A stretch of 64,000 nt of DNA from assembly GCA_013396635.1 (NCBI GenBank), contig WBMW01005039.1, positions 186,001-250,000 of the forward strand. The letters are read 5' to 3'. Positions within the stretch are counted from its first letter, which is position 1, and each line of letters starts with the position of its first letter. The position numbers and the translations under genes were made by a program. The notes below the pieces were generated by a model. It had not been told where the DNA came from and did no database searches. It was given only the letters and a program-made list of their open reading frames with translations. Positions 28,681 to 41,100 of the stretch are shown here, one piece after another. Source of the DNA: Penelope pileata (lineage: Eukaryota > Chordata > Aves > Galliformes > Cracidae).

Positions 28681-28731
28681 CAATTAAAGATCAGTTCAAT
28701 AGCAGATCAATTAAAATCTGATTTTTAATTG
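28681..28731. promoter_or_regulatory. Cluster of homeodomain-type sites with an inverted repeat (candidate)
   Basis: CAATTAAA occurs at 28681 and again at 28708. The second copy forms an inverted repeat with TTTTAATTG at 28723-28731: 9-bp arms around a 6-bp spacer. TAATTG/CAATTA is a common homeodomain core, so this is three sites in about 50 bp, two of them in palindromic arrangement. The local sequence has the balanced, repeat-free look of conserved vertebrate enhancers. Function is inferred only from motifs, and AT-rich DNA yields such sites by chance. Confidence 0.25.
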
Positions 28732-31700
28732 GTAACAGTGATAGAGTAGATGAGACTTCAGCCTTCGAGCTCAACTCCTCCAGACAGCCATCATTTAAAT
28801 GCCAAACACTGGCACACCCATTTAAATATAGTCATCAGTGGGAGAAGTCCTAGCAAGCTGTACCACTCTATCATAAAGATAACTTCTATTATGTGTGTTT
28901 AGCTGAGCTTTTTATTGCTGCAGCAGTTATAGAAGATGAGGTTTTTTATAGCTGAAGTCCACAATATTCACTGAATTCATTTCGGAGCCAAATTAGGTTT
29001 GAGGTTTTTTTGGGGGGAAGTGTATTTCAAAAGTTGAAAAAGAAGCATAACTTCTGTATGACAGCTGAGTTATCACGCTGTCCCCCTAAAGGGACAGACT
29101 GCCATTGTATAATGATTAAAAGTGGTAACACTAAAATAAAAGAATAATTATCTTGAAAATAAGGATTAAAGTAGTTAAGTAAAAATATAATATCGATAAC
29201 AAGTATGAAAAACTTTGCAAACACAGATAAGCTCAGAATGCAAGGGGGATGAACTAGAAGTCACTCCCTATCTTTTAAAAAGATCTGACAATTTATCTGA
29301 GCAGCTAAGATGTTCCTAGTGTGATAATGGCCTTCTCAAATTCTTAATTAAAAAAAAAAAAACCATCACAAAGGTTAGGAGCACAAACTCCTTACTTTCA
29401 CATCCTGACTTTCCAGTAATCTAATGTTCTTTAATAGACTGTTGTGAACCCGTGATCCAATATCTGATCTTGGATGCTGCCTGGCAAATCAGTTGCAAAG
29501 CCTGCACTGACCCAGCACGCCAGCTGCCTGCTGAGGGGCTCTGGGAGCTCAGATGCACTCCGTGATGGAACAGCCTGCATCCATTTCAGGAGTCAAGGGA
29601 AGAAAGGAAGTTCAGTTCTCCACTCAGCCCTGGATCCACTGCATAGCCTTGGGCAACTAAATAAAGTAGTAATGAAGGGTTGGGTAAGACAGAGATGCTA
29701 ATCTTGTTGTGCTGTGAGAAAGAACGAGCACGAAGGCACTCTGATGCAGCACGTACAACATGAAAGGCACCCACTAGCTGCCTATCTTGTTATATCTCGA
29801 GTATGGAAACTTGAGCTTCCAATCAAGCCATTCAGTCTGTTAAGGAAAGGCCACAAGGTCTGCATTCACAGCCTGCCAGTGCCTGCAATGGGTCAAAGGC
29901 CACAGCTGGGAGGAACACAAAGCTACACAGAGGTCTGGTCAGCAAGGCAAAGCACCACACACCTCCAATGAAAGGTTAGTTCGTATGTACTCGGGAGATA
30001 CTGAAGTCAGGCACGTGGGATCCACACAGCCCAAAAGTTTCAGAACAACCAAGGAAAGCACACCAATAGGACTCCAATGACAACTACAAATATTTACTCT
30101 ATTCTTCCTAGTTTGAAGCACACAAAGCTTTAGTGCCTGATGGAGCAGCTGTCATACAGAAGAATTTCACTCCAAGATGAATGAAGGATTATAGGATTTA
30201 ACTTTTCCTCTTTCTTTAAGGTTGATTTTATTACAGCATTAAAAAATCCATAGGTTAGCTCTGGGGCTGATGCTGGATATACATATCCACACTAGATTTA
30301 TTACTTCTGGGATTCAGTGTTCTGCAGCAGATTGGATTTTCTTGTGTAGAAGAAATTAATCTACAAGGAATGGATAATATGTAGAAAGAAGGACTGCATC
30401 TTAATTCACATCCCGAGATCACTGTTTTTTTCTGGGCTATTTACAATAAACCTTGGAGCTGCGCAACTCGTATGTGGTTCTTGGGTTGAAAATGCCCTGG
30501 TTTCTGTATAGACTCATACAAATACAGCAGATTGGGGAAATGATTGCTTTGAAACCAGCAAGTCATGATTTTATTAAAAGCTTTTAAGGATGACTTCAAA
30601 AATATCTCTTCAGACATTCCATCTACCTACGCCACAAACGAGAAATATGATTATGCATTATTCCTTGGATAATTCAGCATCATCTGCTCATTTTACTTGC
30701 TTCCCACTGAGAGTCACAAAACAGATATCCATGTAACAGCAAGGGACAAACCCTTATTTTAACCTCTGTGTTATCTTTAAATATTATCAGCTCCCTCTGA
30801 AGCCCAGGTGTCTATCAAGCATGTTCTCCAGGAACTAATTTACATGTACCTCCTTCTGAAACCAGCCAATGCCATGTTAGCAGCATCTTTTTGATGATCC
30901 TCCATCAACTTCCTACTCCATCCTACTCCACTCACACACTGAAGGACAAGATAAGCTGTCTTTGCAACACCATCACCCAAACCTCACTACGATTCACCTT
31001 TCCCCATGCCCTCTCAAGATGCTTGGGGTCACAGCTTTTAAAATTACAACTCCTACAATGCAAGAGCGATCCTCAGCAGGTCCAGAACCATCCCTGTGGC
31101 ACCAAGTGGAGCTGTACATCAGCACATAGGACAGATGTCTGTCTGCAGAACACACCAGCACGCACTTAATGGGGAGGAGAAGGCGGCACATTTAAGCTGC
31201 CCTTCTCATCTCTGCCTACCTCATCTACATGATCGATATTAAGGAAGCATCCTTTTGATGCAGCTTTTGAGTTTGCTGCCAGAAGAGAGAACAGGAAAAC
31301 AACCCAGAGCACAGCTGCTAATGGCTGCAAAGCATAATAATTTTTTTGTTGCTGTTTTAAATAACGCAAAGGAAACAGGTTTCCAAATAGGACCTGAGAA
31401 CTAAGCAAGGAGAGTGAGGTATACACAGAAGAGGGATAAAAATCGTCCTCTAGGTGAGCATGAGAGTGTGCTCAAGGGGCTTTCTGGTAGCTCCTTCCTC
31501 TGGTGAGAGGAGCGCCAGCCAGAAATAGGCAGTTCCTAGCAACCCTGGGAAGGAAGTGGAGCAGAAAGTTGTGCAAGTCCCAAGATATTCCTTTCTCCAA
31601 CAAACTGGTCCTGGACCCCTCCCCAAAGTGACTTCTGCAGTGGAAGCTGAGGATGTTGCATCCCAAAAGGACCATGGTTAAACAGAAAATGATCTTGCAG

Positions 31701-33531
31701 ATGAAGGACCATTAACTTCTGAACATTTTTGATCTGCTGTAGAGATGTTCCCTTAGGATATGAAATTAAATGCAAAAGCGGTTAGGCTCAGAAACAAATA
31801 GCTGCCTGTAATTTACTGTCTGTCAGGAGTATAACCCGCATTTTTATTTTCTTATCAATATCAATGCAGAGTTGGATCATATCCACAGAACATTCATACA
31901 CCCTTGGTTTCCACTGTCCTTCACATTTATTCTCCACTATCCTTGAAGGAAATAAATGGAAATTATTGTGAGGGCTTAAGAAACTTTTTTAAATATAAGC
32001 ACATTATGGATTGGACAATATTGTCATTGCTAACTCACTGCCTTTCTCCGCAAGGCATGTGTTTACAGCTTCTCCCTTCTGCTGCATTGACGGGGTTGAC
32101 GTCTTATTTAGAGGCGGCAGGGTCAGAGCCATGGAAGAGGCAATGAATTTACTGCTTTGTACACCTGGCTATACAATTTGCTGGACATCGTTCACCTCCT
32201 GGCTGCTATAATAGGTATTTCATAAGGAGTAAACTACAGTTGTAATAGAAGGTCAACACCAAGATTACTTTGAGAGGAAAAGTCACCCATTCTTAGTGCT
32301 GTTGGCTCAGAGCTAACACCTTCCCAGAGCAATGAGCTAACTCCAGGGAAGGGATTGGATACTGAAGTCAGCAACAAATTCAGAACTCGGTTTTGTCACA
32401 TTTTCCACGCAGAAATAGTTATTTTGTCAATGTCATGAGAACTTGACATTGACGAGTGAGATTTTGACAGGAGACATTTCGTGCAATTTTTGTCTTCAAA
32501 AAAGCACTTTTTTGTAGATATAAATACACTCAAAACCTCAGAAATTATTTCCGTTTTTCCCTGTCCTTGGCAAGCTGTTTCAGGCAAGTTTCTCAGCCCC
32601 AGATCCTACAGCAGCCAACAAGGCAGAGCCCGGCTCCCACAGTGGCCATCACAGGCCCTGTGCCGTGGCCATGCCCATAAATTCAGCTGGCCATAAGGAG
32701 ATAGGTTTCGTTTTCATTTTGTTTTGTCATTAAATAACATAACAGCATTACACCTTAAGCTGTATAGCAGCAATTACACTCCAACACAGCAGATGATTTG
32801 TTCAAATCAATATAAGGATTTGAGAGATTTTCAGTTAAAGAACGGCTCAGTGAGAATAATACGAAGTGCCAGCAAAGCCATAATCACTTCTTCACTCTGA
32901 AAAGACTTCAGGTTAAGGTCCATACTCTACTGCCTGAGATTGTCCTCTGCAGAATTATTTCTATTTAAAGGAATAAAAGGCTTCAACTCTACAGCACTAT
33001 TAGTAAAAGTTAGAACCCTCCAAGACCAACAGAATCAGAGTATAATGAAGATAATTCCACATACCCTCAGTCTGACATCTGCAAACCTTTTCTTTTGAAG
33101 AAAGCTGCTTTCCAAGTGAAGGAATGGAGGTATCCTGATCATCAACATTCATAATCAGGAAACCTTTCATCTGACAACTGCAAAATACACCCAAACAGAA
33201 GCACACTTGGCACAGCAGATTTCAGCTCAAAGTGACCACTACAGTTCCTGAATCGTGTACTTTCAAGGAGGAAGCAAACCATATTGGAGATGGATGGTAT
33301 AAAGATGTTCTCACTTTTTGACAGAAGAAACACACTGCATCTTACAGCCCCTTTTACAAAACAGCAGTTGAAGAATAACAGCTGCACAAAGTCTGCAGGC
33401 TAAGAAATGCCTAACATGCTTTGGTGAAAACAAAGCAAAGGACAAATGAAATCTCTAGACTGAGTAAGGATAGAGGTACAATGAAAGAACAGTGCAGTGA
33501 AAGAAACAGATCAGGGAAAAATATTTTGCTC
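28732..33531. other. Non-coding sequence, no gene recognised
   Basis: AT-rich sequence with a 13-base A run at 29350-29362. Open frames stay below about 95 codons and show no recognisable domain. No mobile element was identified by eye. Confidence 0.5.
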
Positions 33532-33548
33532 TTTTTTTTTTTTTGCAG
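33532..33548 (+). other. Splice-acceptor look-alike (T13 then GCAG)
   Basis: Thirteen T residues run straight into GCAG, the shape of a strong 3' splice site on the plus strand. No protein-like exon follows, so it may be chance, a cryptic site or a non-coding RNA exon boundary. Confidence 0.2.
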
Positions 33549-34599
33549 CGAGAACTCTAAACATATGCATTTGTTATCAAACAACAACAACAAAAAAGCA
33601 ACAAGAGGACAGAATACCTGAGTCAACACTAAACTAAATTAATGCTAGCATGGTGTCTGCAATACAGTTAAACCTATGAAGCTCCACCCATGCCAGGACC
33701 CCAAATCAAAAACTGAAGTTCGCTAGAAATTGCATATTATCAATTTTAAGCATGTAAACCTTCCCAAAAGACTACAAAAGCTTTGTGTAATAGCCAAAAA
33801 GTAGAATTCAATGAAGAAAAACTCAACATTCTGTATCTTAGATACTTCAGATTTTAAATTATACAGATTTCAGGAAAATCAGACCTTAAACACAATTGCA
33901 TACGTATCTTTTCGTCTTTGCAAAAGCTACCGTTACCTACCAACATCTCAGGAAAAACAGCTCCTAAGATTTTATCACAGCGTGTGCAGGCAGACATTAG
34001 AAAAAACTCTTTAGCCTCAAAACAATTCCCAAACAACCTCACATCTGAAGTGCACCTGCAATGAATGCTTGAGAAAAACAGCAAAAGTGTTGTGAAAGGT
34101 GTTGAGGTAAACATAAGCAACCAACATTTGTAGAGGGAAGGGCAGGGTGAAATGATGGAAAGTGCAAGGGTGGAAACTGGCAAGAGATAACTAAATACCA
34201 CTAACAAAACTGCAGCAGATCCTATTCACCAGTCCACCCAGCCAGCACCAGGACAGCACCCATGCTCTCAGGCATCACCCTGCTGTTCAGGCCACCGATG
34301 CATTTCAGATAACCCAGGAGATGTATTTCAGCTTTCCATTACATTGTGTGCACCTTAAAAAGGAAGGAACAAAACCAACAGCCACTAAGATGTAACTGTG
34401 TTTGCCATTTCCTTTTGAATGTGCAGGTTCCTTTTTCACCCTTGGAATAGCACCCATCTCACTCTCTGGAAGCATCTCTTGGGCAGTTTCTCTGCATAGA
34501 ACAGCGTAGCTGCTTGTACATTTTGTTGTTATCTGATGAGCTGCTTTGCTTCTTCATTCTGCCTTGCTCTCTGCTCATTTTTTCCCCCAGCAGGAAGGA
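33549..34599. other. Non-coding sequence, no gene recognised
   Basis: Contains a short CAA-type triplet tract near 33581-33595. An open frame of 117 codons lies on the minus strand (33854-34207); it is leucine- and cysteine-rich, has no recognised domain and is overlapped by a plus-strand frame. Not supported as a gene. Confidence 0.45.
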
Positions 34600-34960
34600 G
34601 GCACATTAAGCCAGTTCAGTTAAATTGATGTTATTTTTACACCTGTATTATCCATACTCTGTACTTCAGTTCAACAGACATTACTAATGCTAAAAGCATT
34701 GGTCTGCAATACCAATAGCATCAACTATGCAAGGCCGTCCCAAAGCTTTATTAATGCAAATGAAGCACTTTGAAGCAGACAGAGCAGGGTAAAGTACTGT
34801 TATTATTATTTTCTAGAAGTATAATTCTGTTTGGCATTAAATTGTTATCCATTTGGATTGTATGACACTGCCATATTGGCCTTTTCTTTCCAGTGAATCT
34901 TAACTATATTGGTGAATTTTAAAATATCCAAGGCAGGAATGCATGATGATGCTTTCAGCT
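34600..34960. promoter_or_regulatory. Candidate conserved regulatory element with an octamer motif
   Basis: The octamer ATGCAAAT, the classical POU-factor site, lies at 34754-34761 directly after TTATTA, so a POU/homeodomain pair is possible. TAAT-type cores and CCATATTGG (34871-34879, close to a CArG box) follow within about 120 bp. The block lacks simple repeats and transposon sequence and has the texture of conserved non-coding elements. This is inference from composition and motifs; no alignment was possible. Confidence 0.25.
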
Positions 34961-36070
34961 GAGCATCACACCAACAGGACTGAAAAATGGAGCATGCTAC
35001 TTAACAGGCAAACTACACAACATTACTCAGTCTTGCCATAAGAATTGCTGTAAAAAAAGAGTAATAAAGCAACTGTAATCTCAAAACTGAGACCTTACTG
35101 CAAAATTCCATTTGCAAGTCTGTTGGCACCTGTAAATCTGGTGAAAATTGTTTGAAGGGAAATGAAGTCTGGAAGAAACTCCTGGTAATTTTATACCTAT
35201 TTAACCCATAAGCAACATTTAAGACCACTGCAGCAGAAAGTCGTGAAAGAAAAAGTAATTTTTCACCCTTCCATCCTCTCTTCACTTAGTATGCGCATTT
35301 CAAAAGGTTGTCTTTTTTTTAAAAAGGAGAAAAGTTTCATTACTTACCCAGAATATTTAACCAGAGTTTTCACTCTTGGGAGAAAACATCTATGAGCATC
35401 AGTAAGATAATTTTATATACAGTTGAAAACATATTTAAAGCTCCTCCGGCAAAAGATATTCTAAGAAATATCAATTTAAAATAAGGACATGGAAAATATT
35501 AAATCAAACCAGCAAAGAAAAAGTCCTTTTTAAGATTATAGTGTCACAAAACAATCCCAGCCAATTGCATCCTTACAGGAATTAGCACCTAATGGCATGA
35601 TTTTGAAAGACTTTCCTCCAAAGCTCACTCAGGTCAGTGAATGCCAAGTGCTCAGGCTTTAAGGCCAGAGGAGATGATCTGAACACGTAATGTAATCCTG
35701 CATGTGGTATAACCCAGAGATCTTTAATCAGACTCCTACATCTACCACAAAATCAGTGATCTTGACCTTCAAAATAGGTATATTCCTAAGAACTTTTACT
35801 GATAAAGATTCAGTGTGATCTCAGATAAGATTTTTTCAGAATTACACTTCTTACCAGCACGTATCAGCCCAATTTTAGCTTCTGTCCACTGATTTATATA
35901 GTTTCACTTTTGCCTACTAGTTTAAGACACCTCCTGCGACCATAAAGCTCACACCATAGCGTTTATATAGTTCAGTAAGTACTCTCTTAACCTTATTTTA
36001 GTTCAGCTGATCCTCTCATTTAAAAAAAGAAAAAAAGAAAAAACAAAGAAAAAACAGGTTTTACAGATGA

Positions 36071-36086
36071 TTTTTTTTTTTTGCAG
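36071..36086 (+). other. Splice-acceptor look-alike (T12 then GCAG)
   Basis: Twelve T residues followed by GCAG, resembling a 3' splice site on the plus strand. An open frame continues to 36363, but its product is not recognisable and no matching donor or upstream exon could be assigned. Confidence 0.2.
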
Positions 36087-36232
36087 AACTTTTTGGAACC
36101 CTCTTCAAATTTCTTTAATCTTTTGTAAAAGCGTTAACATCACAGCAGGGCTGAGTCCCAAGGCAGCCATCTCATCAGTTGCTGTTCAGCAGCAACAATT
36201 TTCCCTCTGCAGGTCCATTCAGTGGCCACGTT

Positions 36233-36246
36233 CACACACACACACA
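36233..36246. repeat. (CA)7 microsatellite
   Basis: Seven CA units. A short dinucleotide repeat. Confidence 0.9.
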
Positions 36247-37734
36247 GCTGAAACTCACACCTGGCTGGCTTTCAGCACCATGTCCAAGTCCCTTTCAACA
36301 TCATGGCACTCCAGGATCGAATCCTCCCACCCTGCAGATGTGAGCAATATTCTTTGTTCCTAAATTCATGACCATTGATTTGGCTGCATTTAAATGCATG
36401 GGAGAGAACACTGATTACAATGGGCTTTGGATCAGACTTCAAAAGAAAATGTGCTGTGAAAAATGGGTCCTTCCAAAGACCAGAAGACAGGAGTGTTAAG
36501 AGCTTATTCCAACAACATTCTGAAGCAGGAAATACTTACTAAGGCCAAAATGACAACCAAATGGTACTCTGCTCTAAGACCCAGCAAGAGCTTTCAGCCT
36601 AACCACTGAAAGACACAATCATGAACTGACATCTATTTGTTGACAAGGAATACCTGCACCTGTTAGCACAGCCCTATTTTAGGCTTCAGATCCTGGCAGT
36701 GTTAATGCAAGAAGTACAGCATCTCTCATCTATTTTAATCTATGCAATAGTTTAATGAAAAACAAACAGCAAACAAAAGCCTGACAGATGCTATGGAGAG
36801 GATGCAGAGCAGAGCTGATCTAAATCGATGAATGGGAAGATTCCATCACAGTACAGAACAATGCACAGCTATAATTTTACAACAGAACAACGGGAAATGG
36901 TTTTTCTTGGTTTATCTCAGAAACAGGAAAACAGTTCTCAAATGCAGAGTTGTGGACATTTTGCAGTAGTTCTAAAAATGGTCACTGTTCTTGCACATCA
37001 CATAAACTGATGAACAGCAAATCCATCATCTGAGCACACCAGTTGACACTGCAGAAACCACCACTGCTAGTACCAAAATCTCATCTTCATAAACCAAAGC
37101 AACTGAAGAACACAGAAGAACACAGAAAAACAACATTCTTTCTGCATCTGTTGTTCTCCCTCTTCCACCTCCTGAAGAAATCATCTCACTTTTCCTATGA
37201 CAAGGTTCCTCCCTTTCTTTGAGAGATCTGACCTCAATATCCATCATGGCAGAGACACCAAATGAGACAAACCTGAAGCCTTCTGCAGCCTGGCAGTCCT
37301 TGAATTTCTATGCTATTTGCCAGCAAACAAGTAAACTCCTCCAGATTTTTAAATAGCAATACATTTTTTTCCCATGTCCTCTGAAATGCCCTCACATCTC
37401 TCAAAGCAGTAATTGTGCAAGTTAGTAGTTCTTACTAATTACAGTGAAGATTCTTGACTACTCCTGGTTACCAAAATTGAGTCCTTATGCAGATGCAAAG
37501 ATCTTATTTTTAGAGAGATGCAGAGCCACCCTTTATCTCACAGTCCAATGGCTCTTCTGAAAAGGGCTGCAAATTCTCTTGTGCAGTGTTTGTTTGTTTT
37601 TTTTGTCCTGCTAATACGGCACTTACAAGAAGTGGTTACCAACACAACAGCATCTGTAAAGCTTCACAAAAACTCTAAGGGAACCACTATTCTTTCAGGC
37701 ACAGTACTTCTGGCTGAACACCATTCAAGTATGA

Positions 37735-37754
37735 TTTTTTTTTTTTTTTTTTTT
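37735..37754. repeat. T20 mononucleotide run
   Basis: Twenty consecutive T residues. No adjoining retroposon was recognised on the minus strand, where it would read as an A tail. The exact length is prone to sequencing error. Confidence 0.9.
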
Positions 37755-38056
37755 GGTTACTGATGTTCTCCTTCAATGAGAACAGCAGGGGAGGGACTGA
37801 AAGGAAGAAAACATTGCCATGAGAGGTTCACGCTACACCAGGGTACAAATAAGATGGGAAATATTAACACCCATCAACAACTCTTGTTCATCACAGCACA
37901 TCACTACACAAAAACTGCACTTCCATGCTCTGTGACAGAGGCCAACCCCTCACTTCAAGGTATGATTTCTGGTTAATTCACTTTTCCTGGCAACGACATA
38001 TGTTCCTTTTAACTTTTATTTCTATTTATTATTGCTGTTCTAAACCTGTTCTTTTC

Positions 38057-38109
38057 AATATCAGCTTCACAGNNNNNNNNNNNNNNNNNNNNNAATATCA
38101 GCTTCACAG
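38057..38109. other. Assembly gap (21 N at 38073-38093) with identical flanks
   Basis: The 16 bases AATATCAGCTTCACAG at 38057-38072, immediately left of the N run, recur exactly at 38094-38109, immediately right of it. Identical contig ends across a small fixed-size gap usually mean that two overlapping contigs were joined without merging. The gap, and one of the two 16-bp copies, are then probably artificial. Confidence 0.9.
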
Positions 38110-41100
38110 ACAGGTTTTTACCTGTAAATGAAGCACATAATTTTTGATCATGGCAAAATACTCCACCTTTCCTATGGACTTAATTGTTATGGACATGGCA
38201 ACCTTAAAGCACACCAGCCACAGGAATCTCCTGTTCAGGGGTGCAGTATTCGGCCTCATTAGCTCCTCCAAAGCCTTCTACGTTCCTAAGAAGTTGTTGT
38301 GGCCACACAACCTCTCCTGCTGCCACATTGCAGCCTGGCAGGGCACAAAACAGGCATCTGCTTGGGCTGAGAACACTCTTTAATGACAGCACTGTTTATG
38401 CACCTGGCAATCATATAATTTGAATTAGGTTGGGGGGGGGGGGGGGGNAGCAGAATGCAAATTTGAAGAGAGGGTCCCAGGCTGTAGCCCGCTGACAGTC
38501 TGGAGGGATTCCAGCACTTGTCACTGCAATAAGATAGAAAAATAGGGACAAAAAAATAGGGATAAAATGAATCTTTATGAAAAGATATCGTTCTGACACA
38601 TTTCAGATCTACTTTATTGGTGATTAGCAGTTTGGGCAACAGCAACACAGCCCGTACTGCTGCATAAGCAGCAGCTCCAGACACGTAGTAGGGAACAGAG
38701 GCAGCATCGCTCAAAGCTCCACCACCGTCAGCAGGGACTCACTGGCCTTTAATGTCAGATTCTAATGGTTTGGAAATGAAACAGGAAGCAAGCTTTGATA
38801 TGTAGATTCAAGTACTAGCATTTCCAACTTTTGCAGGAGGAACACTGTCCTGGGTGGTACGTGAGCTGTGATTTCAGATGCCCTACTGATAACTTAATGA
38901 GAAACTTTGCTCAGGCTGCATGTCCCAGACAAGCAAGCATGGTAACCCTTGGTATGGAACAGCTGGCCTTTCCTTTCCATCCACCACTCTGAGGCACAAG
39001 CACATTATGGCTGGTAATCACAGTCAGCCACTTTATCGCTTGCTGTTTCACCACAGAGCCAGAATTCTCATCTCAGCCCAAACACCCCAGCTAGCCAGAG
39101 GAAAAAGATAACTGAAATGCACCATTTAAGAGAAATATTGACGTCTTCATGCCATCATTACAACAAAAACAAGAGAAAACCTCTTTTTTCTTTTCTCAAA
39201 AATGCCCACCTCCTGAAAACTATTTCCAGAATGAGCTGTAACGGGTTGCACTTTGTTAGAAATAACCTCATTGTAGTCTGGGTGGAAAAATGGGAGCTCC
39301 AGCACATTTTTGCTAGAAAATCCGTGCCTTAGGCATAAGGATCACAGCACCAGCACTGTTGAAATTGTTTCTCCCCTGGCCCTAAGCAAAAGGGACAGAG
39401 CAGCACCAACTCCTGCTGTTCCCCACAGTTCAATGAACACAGACATCCCCTGTGGGGTTCAACACTTTGCTGCATTACCAGTCCTTAAGCCAGCTGCAAA
39501 ACAGCTACTTTGAAACCAGCATCGAGTGCAGTTGCCTGGGGACTGAAGCTCGACTCCTGAAAGCTGTCTGGCCATGGAGTTCTTCACACAGTTCTGCATC
39601 CCAAACAAAGATGGGCCCATCTGGCTGTTGTCCTGATAGCAAATGCAGCCCCCAGGAAATCAGCACGGGAGCTTCCTTAGAAACCTGATAAAGAACAATA
39701 ACTTAAAGTAGGAAAAGAGTAGAAGGTCTTCACTGTGGGCTGATTCCAGCTACAGCAAAGCTCTGATGGGAATGGCTATACGGACCATTTTCTTTTGTCT
39801 GCCCGGTTACTGCTTTTGTTCAACAGATTCATATTCAAAAATAGCATTGTGTTAACAGTTGTCAGAAATACCTGTTCAAGACATCACACCCTTAATTTCT
39901 GAGCTCTTTGCAACTTCTTACCCTATTTGTAGAGACACGTGGGCACAGCTCAGATGTGGTATATGATGATTTTTGCAGGAAAATACTGGACGGCTGTACA
40001 AGAAACCTGCAGTCATTTCTCAGCTCTGCCAAGATGTTTATCCTAGCCATATCATTCAACGTTTGTATGTCTTAGTTCTCCAGTGTTAAGTGAGATCAAA
40101 GAAGGCAAATGTTGCCAGAAGAACTGTCTGAGGCATGTCAAGAGGACAGGCCCTGGGGAACAGCCTTCCCTTGTTCTCACCCTTTTGCCTCTCTCATCCC
40201 CTTTGATTCTAAAAATCTACCTCAACACAGTATTTAGCATAACAAGAAATGTCACAGTGCTGAAAAATAAATTCAAAAGACATACCACGAATGCTAGCTG
40301 AACCATAGCCTAGCCTGGGCTATGTGTTCTCCATACCTCTTCAGTCCAGATCACCCATTTCCCATGTCTGGTCCAACCAGTGCCGAATACCATGTCCTGG
40401 TCATGAACTCACCCTTCCTACCACAGAACCACACGGAACAAAGTTCTCTGCATCTTTGGATAACAATCGTCTCTCATTCAGGAAAAGAACCCATATGGGG
40501 TTAAAATGCACAAGCCTTCCTTGTGTCTTGATAAGTTCAAGAGCCAACACCAACAGGTTGGATCTCAGATGGCCCTGAACATCCTAGAGCAGCTCACAAT
40601 ATCATATGGTCCAAACATCACTGAGCAAACACCACATGCTTGTTTAAGAGACGTGTGAATTATTGGTGATGTTCAGGAGCCCTATTAAGCTGTCTAGTGG
40701 GCCACCAAGAACGTTCAGCAGTTCAAAGGCATAAAAATGCATAATAATGCTTTCTATTTTGAAGTTTGGCTGTTAGAGAAAAGAACCCTGGCAAATATAT
40801 AATTTTGTGTAATTTCACTTGGATGCTCACTGTAATAGCAGTAGTATTTATGACACTGTGAGTCATACCCATACGCTCCTCAGATAGCAAAGACACCATT
40901 ATCCACACTATTTAAAAACAGAGTTCTTATAACAGGAAAATATCCTACTAAAGGCAAGACCTGCTTATTTGCCTTCAACTGTAGACTTAGTTTATAAATA
41001 TGTACTATTTCTGTACATACATCTGTGTCACAGCCATGAAAGGCCTATAAATAAGTGTTATAAAAGAATTGTCAACATTATGAGAAACACCTTCTAGTAA

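Larger units (their letters stand above)
34961..38056. other. Non-coding sequence, no gene recognised
   Basis: AT-rich. It holds a splice-acceptor look-alike at 36071-36086, a short CA tract and a long T run, each listed separately. The 98-codon frame at 36067-36363 starts inside the T run and has no recognised domain. Confidence 0.5.

Noticed and set aside
29620..29665. A second MIR-like string (CCTTGGGCAACT)
   Set aside because: Only one short match to the MIR core, without the flanking landmarks present at 61.3 kb.
38286..38714. 142-codon minus-strand frame
   Set aside because: It runs through the G16+N artefact, which creates a proline run and an unknown residue.
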